In this document: positions 17,089 to 28,192 of the stretch, one piece after another | How positions within the stretch are numbered: position 1 is the stretch's first letter | How the letters are laid out: the number at the start of each line of letters is the position of its first letter | Assembly: GCF_001854325.1 (NCBI RefSeq) | Contig: NZ_CP017755.1 | Location: 682,001 to 746,000 of the forward strand | Source: Cupriavidus malaysiensis | GTDB lineage: Bacteria > Pseudomonadota > Gammaproteobacteria > Burkholderiales > Burkholderiaceae | Direction of reading: 5' to 3' | DNA length: 64,000 bases | Position numbers and translations under genes: made by a program | Notes under the pieces: generated by a model | What the model saw: the letters and a program-made list of their open reading frames with translations, nothing else | Told to the model about the DNA's origin: nothing | Database searches by the model: none

Positions 17089-18294
17089 ATGAGCCACATC
17101 GGAACCCCCCTCTCTCCCTGCGCGACCAAAGTGATGCTGCTCGGCTCGGGCGAACTCGGCAAGGAAGTGCTGATCGCCCTGCAGCGCCTCGGCGTCGAGA
17201 CCATCGCGGTCGACCGCTATGCCGACGCGCCGGGGCAGCAGGTGGCCCACCATGCGCGCACCATCGCCATGAGCGACGCCGACCAGCTCAAGGCGCTGAT
17301 CGAGGCGGAGAAGCCCGACCTGGTGGTGCCGGAGATCGAGGCCATCGCCACGCCCGCGCTGGAAGCGCTGGAAGCGGCCGGCGTGGCGCGGGTGGTGCCG
17401 ACCGCGCGCGCCGCGCGCCTGACCATGGACCGCGAGGGCATCCGCCGCCTCGCCGCCGAGACCCTGGGCCTGCCCACCAGCCCCTACCGCTTCTGCGATT
17501 CGCTGGAAGAGCTGCAGGCCGCCATCGACGGCGGCATCGGCTATCCCTGCGTGGTCAAGCCGGTGATGAGCAGCTCGGGCAAGGGCCAGAGCAAGATCGA
17601 CGGCCCCGACGGCGTGCGCGCCGCCTGGGACTACGCCATGGCCGGCGGTCGCGTCAGCCACGGCCGCATCATTGTCGAAGGCTTCATCGACTTCGACTAC
17701 GAGATCACGCTGCTGACGGTGCGCGCGCGCGGCGCCGGCGGCGAGGTCGAGACGCAGTTCTGCGAGCCGATCGGCCACGTACAGGTCAGCGGCGACTACG
17801 TCGAGAGCTGGCAGCCCCACCCGATGCATCCGGCGGCGCTGCAGAAGGCGCAGCAGATCGCCGCCGCCGTGACCGCTGACCTGGGCGGGCAGGGCATCTT
17901 CGGCGTGGAGCTGTTCGTCAAGGGTGAGCAGGTCTGGTTCAGCGAGGTCAGCCCGCGTCCGCACGACACCGGCATGGTGACCATGATCACGCAGTGGCAG
18001 AACGAGTTCGAGCTGCACGCGCGCGCCATCCTCGGCCTGCCGGTCAGCACCGCGCTCAAGAGCCCGGGCGCCAGCGCGGTGATCTACGGTGGCGTGGACG
18101 CCAAGGCCGTGGTCTTCGAGGGCGTCGACGAAGCGCTGCGCGTGCCGCAGACCGACCTGCGCCTGTTCGGCAAGCCGGAGAGCTTCGTCAAGCGGCGCAT
18201 GGGTGTGGCCCTGGCGCACGCCGCCGACGTCGACACCGCCCGCGAGCGCGCCAAGGAGGCGGCCGCCAAGGTCAAGGTGCGCGCGGCCGGCTGA
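17089..18294 (+). CDS. purT: Formate-dependent phosphoribosylglycinamide formyltransferase
   Basis: A 401-aa ATP-grasp enzyme that makes N-formyl-GAR from GAR, formate and ATP, the folate-independent third step of purine synthesis. The N-terminal [31 protein letters not shown] is diagnostic. It is followed by the ATP-grasp core [34 protein letters not shown] and [28 protein letters not shown], and closes with GVALA. Length is as in other PurT proteins. The ribosome-binding site is weak. Transcribed as a single gene, with the MFS gene 162 bases downstream. Confidence 0.97.
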   Translation: MSHIGTPLSPCATKVMLLGSGELGKEVLIALQRLGVETIAVDRYADAPGQQVAHHARTIAMSDADQLKALIEAEKPDLVVPEIEAIATPALEALEAAGVARVVPTARAARLTMDREGIRRLAAETLGLPTSPYRFCDSLEELQAAIDGGIGYPCVVKPVMSSSGKGQSKIDGPDGVRAAWDYAMAGGRVSHGRIIVEGFIDFDYEITLLTVRARGAGGEVETQFCEPIGHVQVSGDYVESWQPHPMHPAALQKAQQIAAAVTADLGGQGIFGVELFVKGEQVWFSEVSPRPHDTGMVTMITQWQNEFELHARAILGLPVSTALKSPGASAVIYGGVDAKAVVFEGVDEALRVPQTDLRLFGKPESFVKRRMGVALAHAADVDTARERAKEAAAKVKVRAAG

Positions 18295-18456
18295 TGCAGC
18301 GCCGCATCACGAGGTCCTGACGAGGGGCGGGGCGCCGCGCCCGCGTCTGCAGGCTTGGTGCAGTTGAGGCATCATGCAGTGCTTTGCTGCATTGCCACAA
18401 GGATGCCGCCGGGGCACGCGCCTGCTGTCTGCGACGCCCTCCCGTGCCGGACCGCC

Positions 18457-19752
18457 ATGACCTCGCCCAGCCCCTCCTCCTGCCGCACCAGCCAGGCCAA
18501 CCAGGCCAGCCAGACCTGCCAGAGCGCCTTGTCTTCCACCCCAGCCGCCGCTGGTGCGCACGCGGGTCCGGTCGGCGGCGCCGCCTGGATGACACCGCTG
18601 CTGGCCGCCGCCTGCGGCCTGGTGGTCGCCAATCTCTACTACGCCCAGCCCCTGATCGGGCCGATCGGCCAGGCGCTCGGCCTGACGCCGCAGGCGGCCG
18701 GCCTGATCGTCACGCTGATCCAGCTCGGCTACGGCCTGGGCCTGCTGCTGATCGTGCCGCTGGGCGACATCGTCGAGAACCGCCTGCTGATCGTGTCGCT
18801 GCTGGGCGCCAGCGCGCTGGCCCTGGCGCTGGCCGCCGTCGCCATCCATACCGCGCCTTTCCTGGTGGCCGCCGGCGCCATCGGCCTGTGCTCGGTGGCG
18901 GCGCAGGTACTGGTGCCCTTCGCCGCCCACCTGGCGCCGGCAGCCTCGCGCGGCCGCGTGGTCGGCAACGTGATGAGCGGGCTGATGCTGGGCATCATGC
19001 TGGCGCGCCCGGTCGCCAGCCTGGTGGCCGATCGCTGGGGCTGGCACGCCATCTTCGCCGCCTCGGCGTTCGGCATGGCCGTGCTGGCGGTGGTGCTGCG
19101 GCGCCTGCTGCCGCGCCGCCAGCCGTCGCCGACGGTGCGCTACGGCGACCTGCTGCGCTCGATGGCGACCCTGCTGGCCACGCAGCCCGTGCTGCGCCGG
19201 CGCGCCGCCTACCAGGCCTGCATGTTCGGTGCCTTCAGCCTGTTCTGGACCACGGTGCCGCTGTGGCTGGCCAGCCCGGCCTTCGGCCTGTCGCAGCGCG
19301 GCATCGCGCTGTTCGCGCTGGCCGGGGTGGCGGGCGCCATCGCCGCGCCGATCGGCGGCCGCCTGGCCGACCGCGGGCGCAGCCGGCAGATGACCGCGCT
19401 GGCCATGGTGCTGGCCGCCGGCGCCTTTGCCTGCGGCGATATCGGCCCGAGCGGCCCGAGCGGCCCGCTGCTGGCGCTGGGTGTGCTGACGGCGGCGGCC
19501 ATCGTGCTCGACTTCGGCGTGGCCGCCAACCTGGTGGTCGGCCAGCGCGCCATCTTCGCGCTCAGCGCCGAGCACCGCAGCCGCCTCAACGGCCTCTTCA
19601 TGGCTCTGTTCTTCGTCGGCGGCGCGGCCGGCTCGGCGCTCGGTGCCTGGGCCTACGCCACCGGCGGCTGGACCCTGGCGAGCCGCTTCGGGCTGGCGCT
19701 GCCGCTGCTGGCGCTGGCGTATTTCGCCACCGAGCGGCGCGCGGCGCGGTAG
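18457..19752 (+). CDS. MFS transporter (12 TM, drug/metabolite exporter type)
   Basis: A 431-aa major facilitator with 12 predicted helices after a 45-residue Ser/Ala/Gln-rich N-terminus. The opening [22 protein letters not shown] and [23 protein letters not shown] are typical of the YnfM/YdhP-like exporter group annotated with arabinose efflux permeases. The loop 2-3 motif A is modified (LGDIVENR). A GPSGPSGP insertion in the middle of the second half is coded by a 9-bp DNA repeat. The ATG at 18457 is used; an in-frame ATG at 18403 would add 18 residues. Substrate is unknown. Confidence 0.85.
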   Translation: MTSPSPSSCRTSQANQASQTCQSALSSTPAAAGAHAGPVGGAAWMTPLLAAACGLVVANLYYAQPLIGPIGQALGLTPQAAGLIVTLIQLGYGLGLLLIVPLGDIVENRLLIVSLLGASALALALAAVAIHTAPFLVAAGAIGLCSVAAQVLVPFAAHLAPAASRGRVVGNVMSGLMLGIMLARPVASLVADRWGWHAIFAASAFGMAVLAVVLRRLLPRRQPSPTVRYGDLLRSMATLLATQPVLRRRAAYQACMFGAFSLFWTTVPLWLASPAFGLSQRGIALFALAGVAGAIAAPIGGRLADRGRSRQMTALAMVLAAGAFACGDIGPSGPSGPLLALGVLTAAAIVLDFGVAANLVVGQRAIFALSAEHRSRLNGLFMALFFVGGAAGSALGAWAYATGGWTLASRFGLALPLLALAYFATERRAAR

Positions 19753-19805
19753 GCGAACAGCCGCCGCCAGTGCGGGCGCGCCGCGGCAACCCCGGACAAA
19801 GAAAA

Positions 19806-19826
19806 GGGCCGGCGCAATGCCGGCCC
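19806..19826 (-). terminator. Rho-independent terminator of the 19913-22078 lipoprotein gene
   Basis: Stem GGGCCGGC (19806-19813) pairs perfectly with GCCGGCCC (19819-19826) around the loop GCAAT. On the minus strand the stem is followed by TTTTCTTT, which gives the U-tract. It lies about 87 bases past the stop of the lipoprotein gene and between two convergent genes. Confidence 0.85.
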
Positions 19827-19912
19827 TGTCGCTTGCGGCCGCCCGCCGCGGGGGCCGCGGGGGCGGTAGCGGCGCGCGCATGACGCGCGCCGGAATGCGG
19901 CTTCGCTGTGCC

Positions 19913-22078
<2,166 letters not shown>

Positions 22079-22498
22079 CGAGATCCCTTCGTTCTTGTTG
22101 TGTTCAGGCTCGGATAGCCTGCGCCAGATCGGCGCAACCCCGTCCTTTGTGTTGTACGGCAGACATGGAGTGACGCACCAGCGCCGCCGCGAGCACATCT
22201 TAGCGACGCGCATCCGGCGGCCGGCCCCTACCGAAGAAGGGAGGGGGGCGAAACAGGGGCCGGGCGTTGGTTTGTAATTTTTTGTCCACGCCGTCAACGC
22301 CATATATTTCATTGCGTTACAGTCAATTACAGAAGTGCCGCGCCAGTTACAAAAATCCCGGTGCTGAACGGGGGTGTGGCGGCGCGGCGACAGGCGGCCC
22401 GGGAGGAGGCCGCCGGATCTGAGGTGTCGCATCAAGGCGGCAGGCGAACAGACCGGAAACCGGCACCGCCCGCCGTGGCAACAGGGGAGCGTTCAATC
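22079..22498. other. Divergent intergenic region with AT-rich core
   Basis: A 420-base spacer between the poly-Ser lipoprotein (minus) and the VirK-family gene (plus). The part at 22265-22355 is markedly AT-rich for this genome. It holds the TTACA repeats listed next and, on the minus strand, a TTGACG hexamer followed 15 bases later by TACAAA, a possible weak promoter for the lipoprotein. No gene is seen. Confidence 0.55.
22317..22351. promoter_or_regulatory. Helically phased TTACA repeats, candidate regulator-binding site
   Basis: TTACA occurs at 22317-22321, 22327-22331 and 22347-22351, that is at intervals of exactly 10 and 20 bases, on one face of the helix. An inverted copy, TGTAA, is at 22273-22277. 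Such phased direct repeats are typical of OmpR/PhoB-type response-regulator sites. They lie about 150-180 bases upstream of the VirK-family start and 240-275 upstream of the lipoprotein start. Confidence 0.45.
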
Positions 22499-23539
22499 GT
22501 GCAAGAACCTTTGTCGAGCCTGTCATGGCTCGCCAGCGGGCCGCACGCCAGGGGACTGGCGTCCTGGGCTGGCCCGCTTTTGTATTGTCGGTACCTGGGG
22601 ACCGTGGCCAATGTCTCGGCGGCCTGCCATCCGGTCGGCGTGCGCCGCTGGTGGCTCAAGCGGCTCAAGCTGATCGGGCGTGCCGCCTTCCGCGCCATGG
22701 CGGTGCTGTCCTGGCTGCGCGCGGCGGCATCCTGCGCCCTGCTGCGGCGCGTGGCGTCGGCGCGGCCGGTGCTGCTGGAGCGGCCGTTCCGCCCGCTGGC
22801 CCGCTTCGGGCTCGGCTTCGACGAGCGCGCGCGCGTGCTGCTGGAGCACTACCGCCTGATGCACGACAAGCTGCCGGCGGCCGTCAGCGAGCGCATCTAC
22901 CTCGACGGCGGCCTGCGCTGGGCGCTGCCCGACGTGCCCTACGCGCTGCGCCTGGCCGACTCCGGCCCCAATCCGAAGGAGGGCGAGCTGGCCTTCTACT
23001 GGATGGACCTCGCGCGCGGGACCTGCCTGGCACAGCTCAGCTTCTACCTGGCGCAGGGCCAGCACGGCATCGAGCTGTTCGTCGGCGGCCTGCAGGGGCC
23101 GGCCGGCCCCGACAGCCGCGACGCGATCCGCGAGGCGACGCGCGCCTGCGACGGGCTGCGTCCCAAGGATGCCGTGATGGAGGCGCTGCTGGCGCTGGGC
23201 GCCGCGCTCGGCGCCGAGCGCGTGGTGGCGGTGTCGCGCCGCAACCATGTCGGCCGCCAGCGCCGCACGCCGCGCGCCATCCAGGCCGACTACGAGAGCT
23301 TCTGGACCGAGGCCGGCGGGCAGGGACTGCCCTGCGGCAATGTCTCGGTGCCGGTGGCGCAGCCGCGCCGTGATCTGGCCACCGTGCCGTCGAAGAAGCG
23401 TGCCGCCTACCGGCGCAAGCAGGCGCGCGGCGAAGCGATCGAGGCGGCGGTGCGCGCCTGGCTCGCGGTGCCGGCCGGCGTGGCGGCGGACGTCCCCGCC
23501 ACCGGCGCGTCGACCGCGCCCGCGTTGGCCTTTGCCTAG
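22499..23539 (+). CDS. VirK/YbjX family protein (DUF535)
   Basis: About 346 aa from GTG 22499, which has AGGGGAG nine bases upstream; an ATG at 22361 would add 46 residues without similarity to the family. The protein carries the DUF535 features RFGLGFDERARVLLEHYRLMHDKLP, GELAFYWMDLARGTCLAQLSFYL, ELFVGGLQGP, ALGAERVVAVSRRNHVGRQ and PSKKRAAYRRK. Members include Salmonella VirK and YbjX, PhoP-controlled factors linked to survival against antimicrobial peptides; the biochemical activity is unknown. Preceded by the phased TTACA repeats. Confidence 0.85.
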   Translation: MQEPLSSLSWLASGPHARGLASWAGPLLYCRYLGTVANVSAACHPVGVRRWWLKRLKLIGRAAFRAMAVLSWLRAAASCALLRRVASARPVLLERPFRPLARFGLGFDERARVLLEHYRLMHDKLPAAVSERIYLDGGLRWALPDVPYALRLADSGPNPKEGELAFYWMDLARGTCLAQLSFYLAQGQHGIELFVGGLQGPAGPDSRDAIREATRACDGLRPKDAVMEALLALGAALGAERVVAVSRRNHVGRQRRTPRAIQADYESFWTEAGGQGLPCGNVSVPVAQPRRDLATVPSKKRAAYRRKQARGEAIEAAVRAWLAVPAGVAADVPATGASTAPALAFA

Positions 23540-23602
23540 TTTTTCACCTGGTTCTCTGCCTGGTCCTGGGCCTCGGCCTGCGCCGACCGCCCGGGCCGGC
23601 GC

Positions 23603-25714
23603 TCAGATCTCCGCGCGCAGCCCGATGAAGAAGCGCCGCCCCGGCGCCGGCTCGAAGTAGCGCCCATTGCTCTCGTTGACGATGACCGAGCCGATGTAGC
23701 GGCGGTCGGCCAGGTTGTCGAGGCGCCCGTAGGCGTACCAGCGCGTGCCGGCGGCGCGGAAGGCATAGCCGGCACGCAGGTTGAAGGTGGCGTAGGCGGG
23801 CGCGGCCTGGGTGTTGAGGTCGTCGGCGAAGACGCGGCTTTCCACGCGTACGCCGGCGCCCAGCACCAGCCCCGGCAGCGCCTCGACGCTGGCCTCGGCG
23901 GCCAGGCTCTGGCGCGCCGTGCCCGGCAGCCGGTTGCCGGCCGCCACCAGCAGGCCCTGGGCGTTGCGGAAGGCCTGGCCGAAGAAGGCGTCCAGCCAGG
24001 TATAGCTGAGCGCCGCGCCGAAGCGGTCGGCGGGGCCGAAGCGCCCGCTCCAGCCCAGTTCCAGCCCGCGCCGCCGCACTCCGTCGACGTTCTGGTAGGT
24101 GGTGCGGCCGTTGTCGCTGGAGAGCGGCACGATCTCGTTATGGCTGTCGGCGTCGAACACCGTCGCTTCGAGCCGCTGGGTGCCGCGCTGCCACTTGAGG
24201 CCGAGCTCGCCCTGGCGGCTGGTGGATGGCTGCAGCCCCAGGTTGGCGCCGCTGCCGCCGGGGCCGTAGGCGACCTCGGTGAGCGTCGGCGTTTCCAGCC
24301 CGCGGCCGAGGTTGGCGTAGAGGTTGAGCGAGTCGAGCGCGTGCCACACCACGCCCAGCACGGGATTGACCCGGCGGTAGGTGGCGCTGCCGCTGTCGTC
24401 GGGGCTGGCGGCGGTGATGTAGTGGTCGTCGATGGAGAGCCGGACCTGGCTGGCGCGCAGGCCGCCGACCAGGCGCCAGGACGGGTGCACGGTCCAGTCG
24501 AACTGGGCGTAGGCGCCCAGGCTGCTGGCACGGTCGGTCTCGTCGCGCCGCAGCGCACCCTGCGTGCCGTTCTGGTTCACGTAGCCGGTGCGTGCGTCGC
24601 GCATGCCGTCGGCCTCCAGGCCGGCGCTCCATTGCAGCGGCAGCCCGGCCAGCCGCGTCTCGTGCTGCCAGGACAGTGCGCCGCCGCCGTAGCTGCGGCC
24701 GATGTCGACGATGCCGCCGGCCGAGCTAGGCGCGGCGCCGCTCATGCCGAGGTACTGGGTGAGCTGGCGGGTGCCGCCGTAGAGCCGGAAGGACAGGCTG
24801 TCCTGCGCGCCCAGCCGGTGCTCGACCACCACGCCGCCCTGATTCTGCTCGATCTGCTTGCGCGTGTTGAACTGGTCGGCCAGGGCGATGGCCTGGCGCG
24901 GGTTGGCGTCGGCCTGGGCGCGCGTGAGCCCCAGCGGATCCTGCGCCAGCGGCTGGCTGAACACATTGAGCAGGGCCGTCACGCGCGTGCCGGCGGCCGG
25001 CTCGGCCACCACCTTGGCGTTGAGCTGGCGGCGGCGCGCCGCGCTGTGCCCGCGGTAGCCGTCGGTGGTGAAGGTCCAGGCATCGACGCTGGCGCCGAGC
25101 GCGCCGGTGCCGCCGGCGGCGCTGACGCCGGCCATCCACTGGCCGTCCGATCCCATGCCGGTGGTGGCGCGCGCCGTCGCGCTGTCCTTGGGCGGATCGG
25201 GCGAGAAGACCTGCACCACGCCGCCGGAGGCATTGCCGTACAGCGCGGCGAAGGGGCCGCGCAGCACCTCGATGCGGCTGGCGTTGGCCAGGTCGGCGGT
25301 GGCCGCCTGGCCCTGTCCGTCCGGCATGGTGGCGGGGATGCCGTCGACCAGCAGGCGCACGCCGCGCACGCCGAAGGTGGAGCGGCTGCCGAAGCCGCGC
25401 ACGGCGAGCTGCAGGTCCTGCGCGTAGTTCTGCCGCTCGCGCGCGCTGAGGCCCGGCACGCCGCCGAGCACCTCGGAGAGGTTGACCAGCGGCGTGGGCG
25501 AGGCGAGCGGGTCGAGCGTCACCGCGTCGATGGCGGCCGGCGCGTCGAAGCGCTTCTGCTCGGCGCGGCTGGCGCTGACCACCACGTCCGACAGGGTGGC
25601 CTCGTCGGCCCAGGCCGCGGCCGGGGCCGCGGCGAAGGGCATGGCGGCCGGCGTGGCGAGCAGCGCGCCGGCCAGCCAGCGGCGACGCCGGCCGGCGCGT
25701 ACCGCCTTCCTCAC
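23603..25714 (-). CDS. TonB-dependent outer membrane receptor, possible PQQ receptor (PqqU-like)
   Basis: A 703-aa TonB receptor: signal peptide to about residue 37, TonB-box-like ATLSDVVVSAS, plug domain (NYAQDLQLAVRGFGSRSTFGVRGVRLLVDGIPATMPDGQGQ split over residues 95-140, and IEVLRGPFAALYGNASGGVV), then a 22-strand barrel ending FFIGLRAEI. Its ATG overlaps the stop of the PQQ-dependent dehydrogenase by 4 bases (ATGA), so the two are translationally coupled. E. coli PqqU (YncD) is a TonB receptor for PQQ; the plug pattern and context make a PQQ receptor the best inference, but a siderophore or other ligand is not excluded. No binding residues for PQQ can be assigned by eye. Confidence 0.82.
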   Translation of the reverse strand: MRKAVRAGRRRRWLAGALLATPAAMPFAAAPAAAWADEATLSDVVVSASRAEQKRFDAPAAIDAVTLDPLASPTPLVNLSEVLGGVPGLSARERQNYAQDLQLAVRGFGSRSTFGVRGVRLLVDGIPATMPDGQGQAATADLANASRIEVLRGPFAALYGNASGGVVQVFSPDPPKDSATARATTGMGSDGQWMAGVSAAGGTGALGASVDAWTFTTDGYRGHSAARRRQLNAKVVAEPAAGTRVTALLNVFSQPLAQDPLGLTRAQADANPRQAIALADQFNTRKQIEQNQGGVVVEHRLGAQDSLSFRLYGGTRQLTQYLGMSGAAPSSAGGIVDIGRSYGGGALSWQHETRLAGLPLQWSAGLEADGMRDARTGYVNQNGTQGALRRDETDRASSLGAYAQFDWTVHPSWRLVGGLRASQVRLSIDDHYITAASPDDSGSATYRRVNPVLGVVWHALDSLNLYANLGRGLETPTLTEVAYGPGGSGANLGLQPSTSRQGELGLKWQRGTQRLEATVFDADSHNEIVPLSSDNGRTTYQNVDGVRRRGLELGWSGRFGPADRFGAALSYTWLDAFFGQAFRNAQGLLVAAGNRLPGTARQSLAAEASVEALPGLVLGAGVRVESRVFADDLNTQAAPAYATFNLRAGYAFRAAGTRWYAYGRLDNLADRRYIGSVIVNESNGRYFEPAPGRRFFIGLRAEI

Positions 25715-27882
25715 GGCTTGGGTCGCACGGCGTCGGCCGTCGCCTGGATGAAGGCCTTGATCTTCTCCACGTCATCCATGCTCAGCTTGCCGGTGAAGTC
25801 CGGCATGCCGCGCGACATCGCCGGCCCCTTGAAGATGAACTTGTCCAGGTTCTGGATGTAGGCCGTGTGCATGTAGCCGAGGTTGGGAATGTTGCCGCCG
25901 CGGTCGACGCCGGGCACGCCGTGGCACAGCACGCAGTTGCTGACGTACAGCATGGTGCCCGCCTGCACGTTGGCCGGGTCGTACTTCACGCCCGACAGCA
26001 GCGCGCCCTGCTGGTAGGCGACGAAGGCCGGCAGCGGCGCCTTGCCGCCCACGGCGAAGGTGTAGACCGTGCCCGGGCCCTTGCGCTCGGTGGCGCGCTG
26101 CGCCTCGCCGTAGACGCCGCCCCAGCCCACCGCGATCGACACGTACTGCTTGCCGTCGACCAGGTAGGTCACCGGCGCGGCGATCACGCCGGTGCCGGTG
26201 GGCGTCTCCCACAGCTTCTCGCCGCTGGTGGCGTCGTAGGCGAGGAAGCGCCCGTCGGCGGTGCCCTGGAACACCAGGTTGCCGGCCGTGGTCAGCGTGC
26301 CGCCGTTCCACGGCGAGACGTAGTCCTGCGTCCAGGCGGCCTTCTGGCGCACCGGGTCCCAGGCGATCAGGCGGCCGAAGGGCTGGCTCTTGGGCGGCTC
26401 GGCATTGAGGAACTTGGCCGTGTTCCAGCCCAGGTTGCCGTGCGGCTGGCCGGGCTGGCTGCCGTTGAAGGTCCAGTTCTTGTCGTCGATCAGGTTGATG
26501 GGCACGTGCTGGGCCGGCAGGTAGACCAGCCCGGTCTGCGGGTTGAACGACATCGGGTGCCAGTTGTGCGCGCCGTAGGGCCCGGGGATGGCATCGTAGG
26601 GCTTGGCGCCGTCGCGCGCGGCCGGCAGCTCGATCGGGCGCCCGTCCTTGTCGTAGCCGCTGGCCCAGTTGACGTCGACGAAGTTCCTGGCCGAGATGAA
26701 CTTGCCGTTGGTGCGGTCGATGACGAAGAAGAAGCCGTTCTTGGGCGCGTGCAGGATGACCTTGCGCGGCTGGCCGTCGAGCTGCAGGTCGGCCAGGATC
26801 ATCGGCTGGGTCGAGGTGTAGTCCCAGTTGTCGCCCGGGGTCTCCTGGTAGTGCCACACGTACTTGCCGGTGTCGGGGTCGAGCGCGACCACGGAGGCCA
26901 GGTAGAGGTTGTCGCCGCCGGCCGGGCTGCGCCGGCTGCGCGACCACGGCGAGCCGTTGCCGGTGCCGATGTAGAGCAGGTTCAGTTCGGGATCGAAGGC
27001 CATGGTGTCCCACACCGTGCCGCCGCCGCCGGCTTCCCACCACTTGCCGGCCGGGTCCCAGGTCTTGGCGGCGCGTTCCAGCGCCTCGTCCTCGAACGGC
27101 TTGGCGGGGTCGCCCGGCACCGTGAACCAGCGCCACTTCTGCTCGCCGGTGTCGGCGTCGTAGGCCGTCACGTAGCCGCGCACGCCGTACTCGGCGCCGC
27201 CGTTGCCGATGATGACCTTGCCCTTGACCACGCGCGGCGCGCCGGTGATGGTGTAGGAGTGCTTGTGGTCGATGATGGTGTCCTTCTCCCACAGCTTGCG
27301 GCCGGTGGCCGCGTCCAGCGCGACCAGGCGGCCGTCGTAGGCGCCTACGTAGACCTTGCCTTGGTAGATCGCCACGCCGCGGTTGACCACGTCGCAGCAG
27401 CCGCGGTAGCCGATCGAGCGGTCCACCTTGGGATCGAAGCTCCACAGGCGGCGGCCGGTGCGTGTGTCGATGGCGTGCACCACGCTCCAGGAGGCGGTGA
27501 CATACATGATGCCGTCCACCACCAGCGGGGTGGCTTCGACCCCGCGTGTCGACTCCAGGTTGTAGGACCACACCAGGCCGAGCTGCTTCACATTGCCGCT
27601 GTCGATCTGCTTGAGCTTGCTGAAGCGGCTTTCCGCGTAGTCGAGGCCGTAGCTGGGCCAGTCGCCGGTCTTGGCCGCATTGGCCTGGATGAAGGCGCCG
27701 TCGACGGCGCCGGTGGCGGCGCGGATGCGCGCGGCCTTGTCGTGGGTCTTGCCCTGGGCCTTGCCCGGCGCCTTGTCCTGGGCCGTGGCGGCCGGGGCCG
27801 CGGCGATGGCCAGGGCGAGCGGGGCGACGATGGCGGCCACGCGGGCGAGGCGCCGCGCGGCGGGCTGCGATGCTGGGGTCAT
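25711..27882 (-). CDS. PQQ- and heme-dependent alcohol dehydrogenase (type II quinohemoprotein)
   Basis: A 723-aa periplasmic quinohemoprotein that oxidises alcohols to aldehydes. A signal peptide ends near residue 34. The eight-bladed PQQ domain has vicinal Cys162-Cys163 (GCCDVVNRG), calcium ligands Glu231 and Asn309 (GTGNGSPW) and catalytic Asp354 in GDNWDYTSTQP. The residue two after Asp354 is Thr356, not Asp, so the lanthanide-type signature is absent and calcium is predicted. A C-terminal cytochrome c domain carries CVLCH at 650-654 and the probable axial Met in GMPDF. The product would go to the aldehyde dehydrogenase upstream. The stop overlaps the TonB receptor start. No PQQ biosynthesis genes are in the window. 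Confidence 0.95.
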   Translation of the reverse strand: MTPASQPAARRLARVAAIVAPLALAIAAAPAATAQDKAPGKAQGKTHDKAARIRAATGAVDGAFIQANAAKTGDWPSYGLDYAESRFSKLKQIDSGNVKQLGLVWSYNLESTRGVEATPLVVDGIMYVTASWSVVHAIDTRTGRRLWSFDPKVDRSIGYRGCCDVVNRGVAIYQGKVYVGAYDGRLVALDAATGRKLWEKDTIIDHKHSYTITGAPRVVKGKVIIGNGGAEYGVRGYVTAYDADTGEQKWRWFTVPGDPAKPFEDEALERAAKTWDPAGKWWEAGGGGTVWDTMAFDPELNLLYIGTGNGSPWSRSRRSPAGGDNLYLASVVALDPDTGKYVWHYQETPGDNWDYTSTQPMILADLQLDGQPRKVILHAPKNGFFFVIDRTNGKFISARNFVDVNWASGYDKDGRPIELPAARDGAKPYDAIPGPYGAHNWHPMSFNPQTGLVYLPAQHVPINLIDDKNWTFNGSQPGQPHGNLGWNTAKFLNAEPPKSQPFGRLIAWDPVRQKAAWTQDYVSPWNGGTLTTAGNLVFQGTADGRFLAYDATSGEKLWETPTGTGVIAAPVTYLVDGKQYVSIAVGWGGVYGEAQRATERKGPGTVYTFAVGGKAPLPAFVAYQQGALLSGVKYDPANVQAGTMLYVSNCVLCHGVPGVDRGGNIPNLGYMHTAYIQNLDKFIFKGPAMSRGMPDFTGKLSMDDVEKIKAFIQATADAVRPKP

Positions 27883-28192
27883 GATGTCTCCTGGGGTTCG
27901 GTCTTTGTTCTTCTTGCCGTGCTTTTTGCTGTGCTTGTTGCCGTGCTGCTTCTTGCTGCCGTTCCCGTTGTGGACACGGCGCTTGCCGCCGCCATGGCTG
28001 CAGCGGCTGCGGATCGACTGCTCAGGACTGCTCAGGACTGCTCAGGACTGCTCAGGACTGCTCAGGCTGCGGGGCACTGCACCGCGGTCCTCCCGGTGCC
28101 GCGGGTTTGCCGCGCTCCCGCGAGGGGAGCGCCGGGGAAAGCTGCCGGCCGCCGCGCAGCCGGCGACCGGCCGGAGATCGGCCGGTCAATCG
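27883..28192. other. Spacer between aldehyde dehydrogenase stop and PQQ dehydrogenase start
   Basis: 310 bases without a gene. Besides the 10-bp array it holds a T/G-rich pyrimidine-biased stretch (27900-27975). Next to the aldehyde dehydrogenase stop is a hairpin with arms GACCGGCCG (28165-28173) and CGGCCGGTC (28179-28187) around GAGAT, with no T-run. The hairpin may partly terminate the aldehyde dehydrogenase transcript. Confidence 0.55.
28016..28065. repeat. 10-bp tandem repeat, five perfect copies of GACTGCTCAG
   Basis: Five identical units upstream of the PQQ dehydrogenase gene, 133-183 bases before its start codon. The position in the 5' region could affect promoter geometry if copy number varies. 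Confidence 0.95.

Noticed and set aside
25711..27882. Lanthanide-dependent (XoxF/PedH-type) dehydrogenase
   Set aside because: The extra Asp two residues after the catalytic Asp354 is missing; Thr356 occupies the place, which fits calcium-dependent type II enzymes.
28165..28187. Rho-independent terminator after the aldehyde dehydrogenase
   Set aside because: The stem is perfect, but no T-run follows on the minus strand, so it is only described as a hairpin.
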